A program made the translations under genes and the position numbers. A model generated the notes under the pieces. That model was not told the DNA's origin, did not search any database, and saw nothing but the letters and a program-made list of their open reading frames with translations. 15,239 nt of DNA from Heyndrickxia sporothermodurans (GTDB lineage: Bacteria > Bacillota > Bacilli > Bacillales > Bacillaceae_C), in NCBI RefSeq assembly GCF_016785185.1, contig NZ_JAEKDY010000087.1. One strand, given 5' to 3'. Position 1 is the first letter of the stretch; each line of letters opens with the position of its first letter. Positions 13,019 through 15,239 of this stretch are shown here, piece after piece.

Positions 13019-14982
13019 ACAAAGCTCCTTTCTAATAAGGCGATATAATCTAGTAGACTATTGGGATTATGAAGAGATCCCTTGTTTTTCACCTGCTGTC
13101 CTAACACCGTTGAACGTGCAGCCCCTTCCACTTTCTTACCGTTAATTGTATAAGGAACCTCATTTACACTGTAAATACGACGAGGTACATGTCGTGGAGA
13201 AGCTTTCTTACGAACATTGTTCCGAATAACATCAGCTAAATCACTATTTAATTCTCTATCCTTCAAAACCACGCACAATACTATTTCTTCATCTCCTCCA
13301 TTTGGTAAACCAAACACCAATGAATCTTCTATTTCCGGAATTTGCTCCAGAACACGGTAAATTTCAGCAGTACCTATACGTACACCGCCAGGATTAAGAG
13401 TTGTATCGGCGCGCCCGTAGATGATGATTGATTGTTCATCAGTTTGTTCTGCTAAATCTCCGTGCGTCCAAATACCAGGACGTTTAGTAAAATAGGATGA
13501 ATAATACCGTTCGTCACCGTCCTCTCCCCAAAACGTAAGTGGCATGCTCGGAAACGGCTTTGTGCACACTAAGTCACCTTTTTGATGAAGAACAGATACA
13601 TCCTTTTCATCGAACACATCGACCGCCATCCCCAGTGCCTTACAAGTAATCTCTCCTCGACGTACAGGATGTACGGGAGAGCCCATTACGAAACAGCCAA
13701 TAATTTCGGTTCCACCGGAAATCGATGCTAGTAAAATGTCTTTTTTAATATAATCATAGACCCAATCATATTGTTCGGCTGAAAGTGGTGCACCGCAAGA
13801 AAGAACACTACGAAGCTGTGACAAATTATGCTCCTGACCAACCGAATAACTGGCTTTTTGTAAAGTTTCCAAATACTTTGGACTCGTACCAAAATGTGTG
13901 ACGCCAACTTTTTCAGCAATCTCCCATAAAACTCCAATATTGTCCTTAGGTAATGGTGATCCGTCATAAAGGAGAATTGCGGCGCCGCTCGCAAGTCCCG
14001 AAATTAACCAGGGATACATCATCCATGCGGTATTTGTATACCAAAACAATATATCGCCATGCTTTATATCACAATGCAACTGATGTTCTTTCACGTGTTG
14101 AATTAAAGTACCGCCGACCGAGTGGACAATCGCTTTTGGAAGCCCTGTCGTTCCCGACGTATAGAGTATGTATAAAGGATGATTAAAAGGAACTCTCGTA
14201 AATTCCGGAATGAACGGGCCGTTTTTACACAGTTGATTCCAATTTAATACATGCTTTGACTGGTTCTTTAAAAAATCATCGCCTTCAGTTAACGTTACTA
14301 TGGCTGACACCTCGTCAAGGACCTCGGAAATCGCACGGATATTATCACGGATATCAAAATGTTTACCGTTATATTGATACTCCAACACTGTAATCAATAC
14401 CTTTGGTTGAACTTGGCCAAGCCGATCAATAATACCTTGAGAGCCAAAATCTGGGGAACACGAAGTCCATACCGCTCCTAATGAGGCAGTTGCCAATAAA
14501 GCTACTAATGATTCGATTTCGTTTGTCACAATTCCAGCAACACGATCTCCACTTCTTACACCTAAATTCCGTAAACCTTCTTGCGCTTTCGCCACCTTGC
14601 TACGTAATTCTCGTAGTGAAAAATGTGAAGTAGTACCATCCTCTCCAGCAACAATTACAGCTATTTCTTCTTCCTCTCCCATCAAAACATTTTCTGCAAA
14701 ATTCAATTGAGCCCCCGAGAACCATTGGGCTCCTAATATTCCATCAACGGTGGGTGGAATGAATACCTTCTTCCCCTTTTCTCCGATGATTTTTGCAAAG
14801 TCCCAAACGCCAGACCAGAACTCTTCCGGATGAGCTATTGACCAACGATGTAGGCGCTCATAGGGAAAGAGAGGAAATCCAACCTGCTCTGAAAATCCTT
14901 TCAAGTTAGACTGTGAAATCCAATTTTCGTTTGGCTGCCATAAAATGTTTGGATCTAATACATTGTTTTGTTTTTTCATCAT
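13015..14982 (-). CDS. Acetoacetate--CoA ligase (acetoacetyl-CoA synthetase)
   Basis: This 655-residue protein has the length and layout of acetoacetyl-CoA synthetases of the ANL superfamily. It has the N-terminal WQPNENWI (15-22) and AQWFSGAQLNFAENVL (85-100), the P-loop YTSGTTGLPKA (274-284), SGGTE (422-426), YGRADTTLNPGGVRIG (522-537) and the C-terminal NGKKVEG (614-620) carrying the adenylation Lys. It makes acyl-CoA from acid, ATP and CoA through an acyl-AMP. Acetoacetate is the usual substrate, but the neighbouring retro-aldolase-like pair leaves room for another keto acid. GGAGGGA precedes tandem ATGs at 14977-14982; either could serve. It is the first gene of a five-gene operon and its stop overlaps the next start. 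Confidence 0.9.
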   Translation of the reverse strand: MMKKQNNVLDPNILWQPNENWISQSNLKGFSEQVGFPLFPYERLHRWSIAHPEEFWSGVWDFAKIIGEKGKKVFIPPTVDGILGAQWFSGAQLNFAENVLMGEEEEIAVIVAGEDGTTSHFSLRELRSKVAKAQEGLRNLGVRSGDRVAGIVTNEIESLVALLATASLGAVWTSCSPDFGSQGIIDRLGQVQPKVLITVLEYQYNGKHFDIRDNIRAISEVLDEVSAIVTLTEGDDFLKNQSKHVLNWNQLCKNGPFIPEFTRVPFNHPLYILYTSGTTGLPKAIVHSVGGTLIQHVKEHQLHCDIKHGDILFWYTNTAWMMYPWLISGLASGAAILLYDGSPLPKDNIGVLWEIAEKVGVTHFGTSPKYLETLQKASYSVGQEHNLSQLRSVLSCGAPLSAEQYDWVYDYIKKDILLASISGGTEIIGCFVMGSPVHPVRRGEITCKALGMAVDVFDEKDVSVLHQKGDLVCTKPFPSMPLTFWGEDGDERYYSSYFTKRPGIWTHGDLAEQTDEQSIIIYGRADTTLNPGGVRIGTAEIYRVLEQIPEIEDSLVFGLPNGGDEEIVLCVVLKDRELNSDLADVIRNNVRKKASPRHVPRRIYSVNEVPYTINGKKVEGAARSTVLGQQVKNKGSLHNPNSLLDYIALLERSFV

Positions 14983-15040
14983 TTATCCCTCCACTAAACT
15001 AATCAAATATAACTTATAATATTGGTTTACTTGGATTAAC

Positions 15041-15073
15041 GAATGAAGACGACTATTGTACTTCTCTTCATCC
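15041..15073. promoter_or_regulatory. Inverted repeat upstream of the catabolic operon
   Basis: ATGAAGA at 15043-15049 and TCTTCAT at 15065-15071 form a perfect 7-bp inverted repeat with a 15-nt gap (8 of 9 with one mismatch), about 60 nt before the ligase start. It could be an operator or a leader hairpin. No promoter was called with confidence in this gap. Confidence 0.3.
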
Positions 15074-15084
15074 AAAATATTTAA

Positions 15085-15120
15085 ATAAAAAACCCCTCAT
15101 CACAATAAGAAGTGTTGTGA
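15085..15120 (-). terminator. Weak hairpin with T tract at the IS end
   Basis: TCACAA (15100-15105) pairs with TTGTGA (15115-15120), and on the - strand TGAGGGG and then TTTTTT follow. It could partly stop transposase transcripts before they reach the ligase gene, but the stem is short and set back from the T run. Confidence 0.35.
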
Positions 15121-15239
15121 CCCCGAAAAGTTAGAGTTTATATCAAGCAGCTAATTGGCTGGTATGAATGCGGTATTGAACCGGAGACATACCGGCCAAT
15201 TTTTGTTTGATACGTTTGTTATTATAATAATCTATATAT
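15116..15239 (-). mobile_element. Partial IS3-family insertion sequence
   Basis: The right side of the window holds the end of an IS3-family element: the transposase C-terminus plus a terminal sequence starting near TGTGACCCCGAAAAGTTAGA (15116-15135), which resembles the ends of IS150/IS3-group elements. The exact tip is uncertain by a few bases, and the rest lies beyond the window. The element sits about 130 nt upstream of the ligase start with its transposase reading toward the operon. Confidence 0.75.
15143..15239 (-). CDS. IS3-family transposase OrfB, C-terminal fragment (cut by window edge)
   Basis: The last 31 codons of a transposase end at TGA 15143-15145. The peptide YIDYYNNKRIKQKLAGMSP followed by VQYR is the classic C-terminal end of IS3/IS150-type DDE integrase domains (rve_3). 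Its N-terminal part lies outside the window, so whether the full gene is intact is unknown. Confidence 0.9.
   Translation of the reverse strand, partial: YIDYYNNKRIKQKLAGMSPVQYRIHTSQLAA

Noticed and set aside
15085..15120. Strong terminator isolating the IS from the operon
   Set aside because: The stem is only six pairs and the T run begins seven bases later, so strength is doubtful; kept only as a weak feature.

Overview
The window looks like chromosomal DNA from a low-GC, endospore-forming Bacillaceae (Bacillus sensu lato). It carries an alpha/beta-type small acid-soluble spore protein (SASP), a guanine-type purine riboswitch, strong AGGAGG-type ribosome binding sites with frequent GTG and TTG starts, and a Bacillus-style type I toxin. 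No genus can be fixed from the sequence alone.

Layout. 1-771: an SdpI-family membrane protein on the + strand; the frame is open to the window edge. 830-1190: a short locus that is probably a type I toxin-antitoxin pair. It has a 24-residue one-helix toxin on the - strand (991-1065), a terminator on each strand, and a predicted antisense RNA on the + strand that overlaps the toxin mRNA 3' end. 1239-2105: two small unrecognised genes on the - strand (the first possibly frameshifted), separated by four copies of a palindromic CGGAA...TTCCG repeat. 2164-3165: a luciferase-like flavin oxidoreductase (-). 3264-4050: a coiled-coil protein built on eight near-identical 42-bp tandem repeats (+), with a clear sigma-A promoter and terminator. 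4156-4417: a SASP gene (+). 4442-6045: a purine permease (-) with promoter, guanine riboswitch aptamer, candidate antiterminator and intrinsic terminator. 6104-8374: a thiamine-diphosphate 2-keto-acid decarboxylase followed 30 nt later by a GNAT acetyltransferase (-). 8639-14982: a five-gene catabolic operon on the - strand. 15100-15239: the end of an IS3-family insertion sequence, with its transposase reading toward that operon.

How the genes work together. In transcription order the large operon encodes acetoacetate-CoA ligase, a thiolase-like protein with no catalytic Cys, a Zn-ribbon/OB-fold (DUF35) partner, an MFS metabolite:H+ symporter and an intact thiolase. The first three genes overlap by ATGA junctions and an intrinsic terminator follows the last. 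The simplest reading is uptake of a carboxylic acid, CoA activation, and cleavage to acetyl-CoA. The Cys-less thiolase/DUF35 pair resembles the Ltp2/ChsH2-type retro-aldolases of steroid side-chain degradation. The true substrate may therefore not be acetoacetate, and this operon is the best candidate here for an undescribed pathway. The best small system is the type I toxin-antitoxin locus.

Limits: functions come from motifs read by eye. No alignments, structure predictions or database searches were run.
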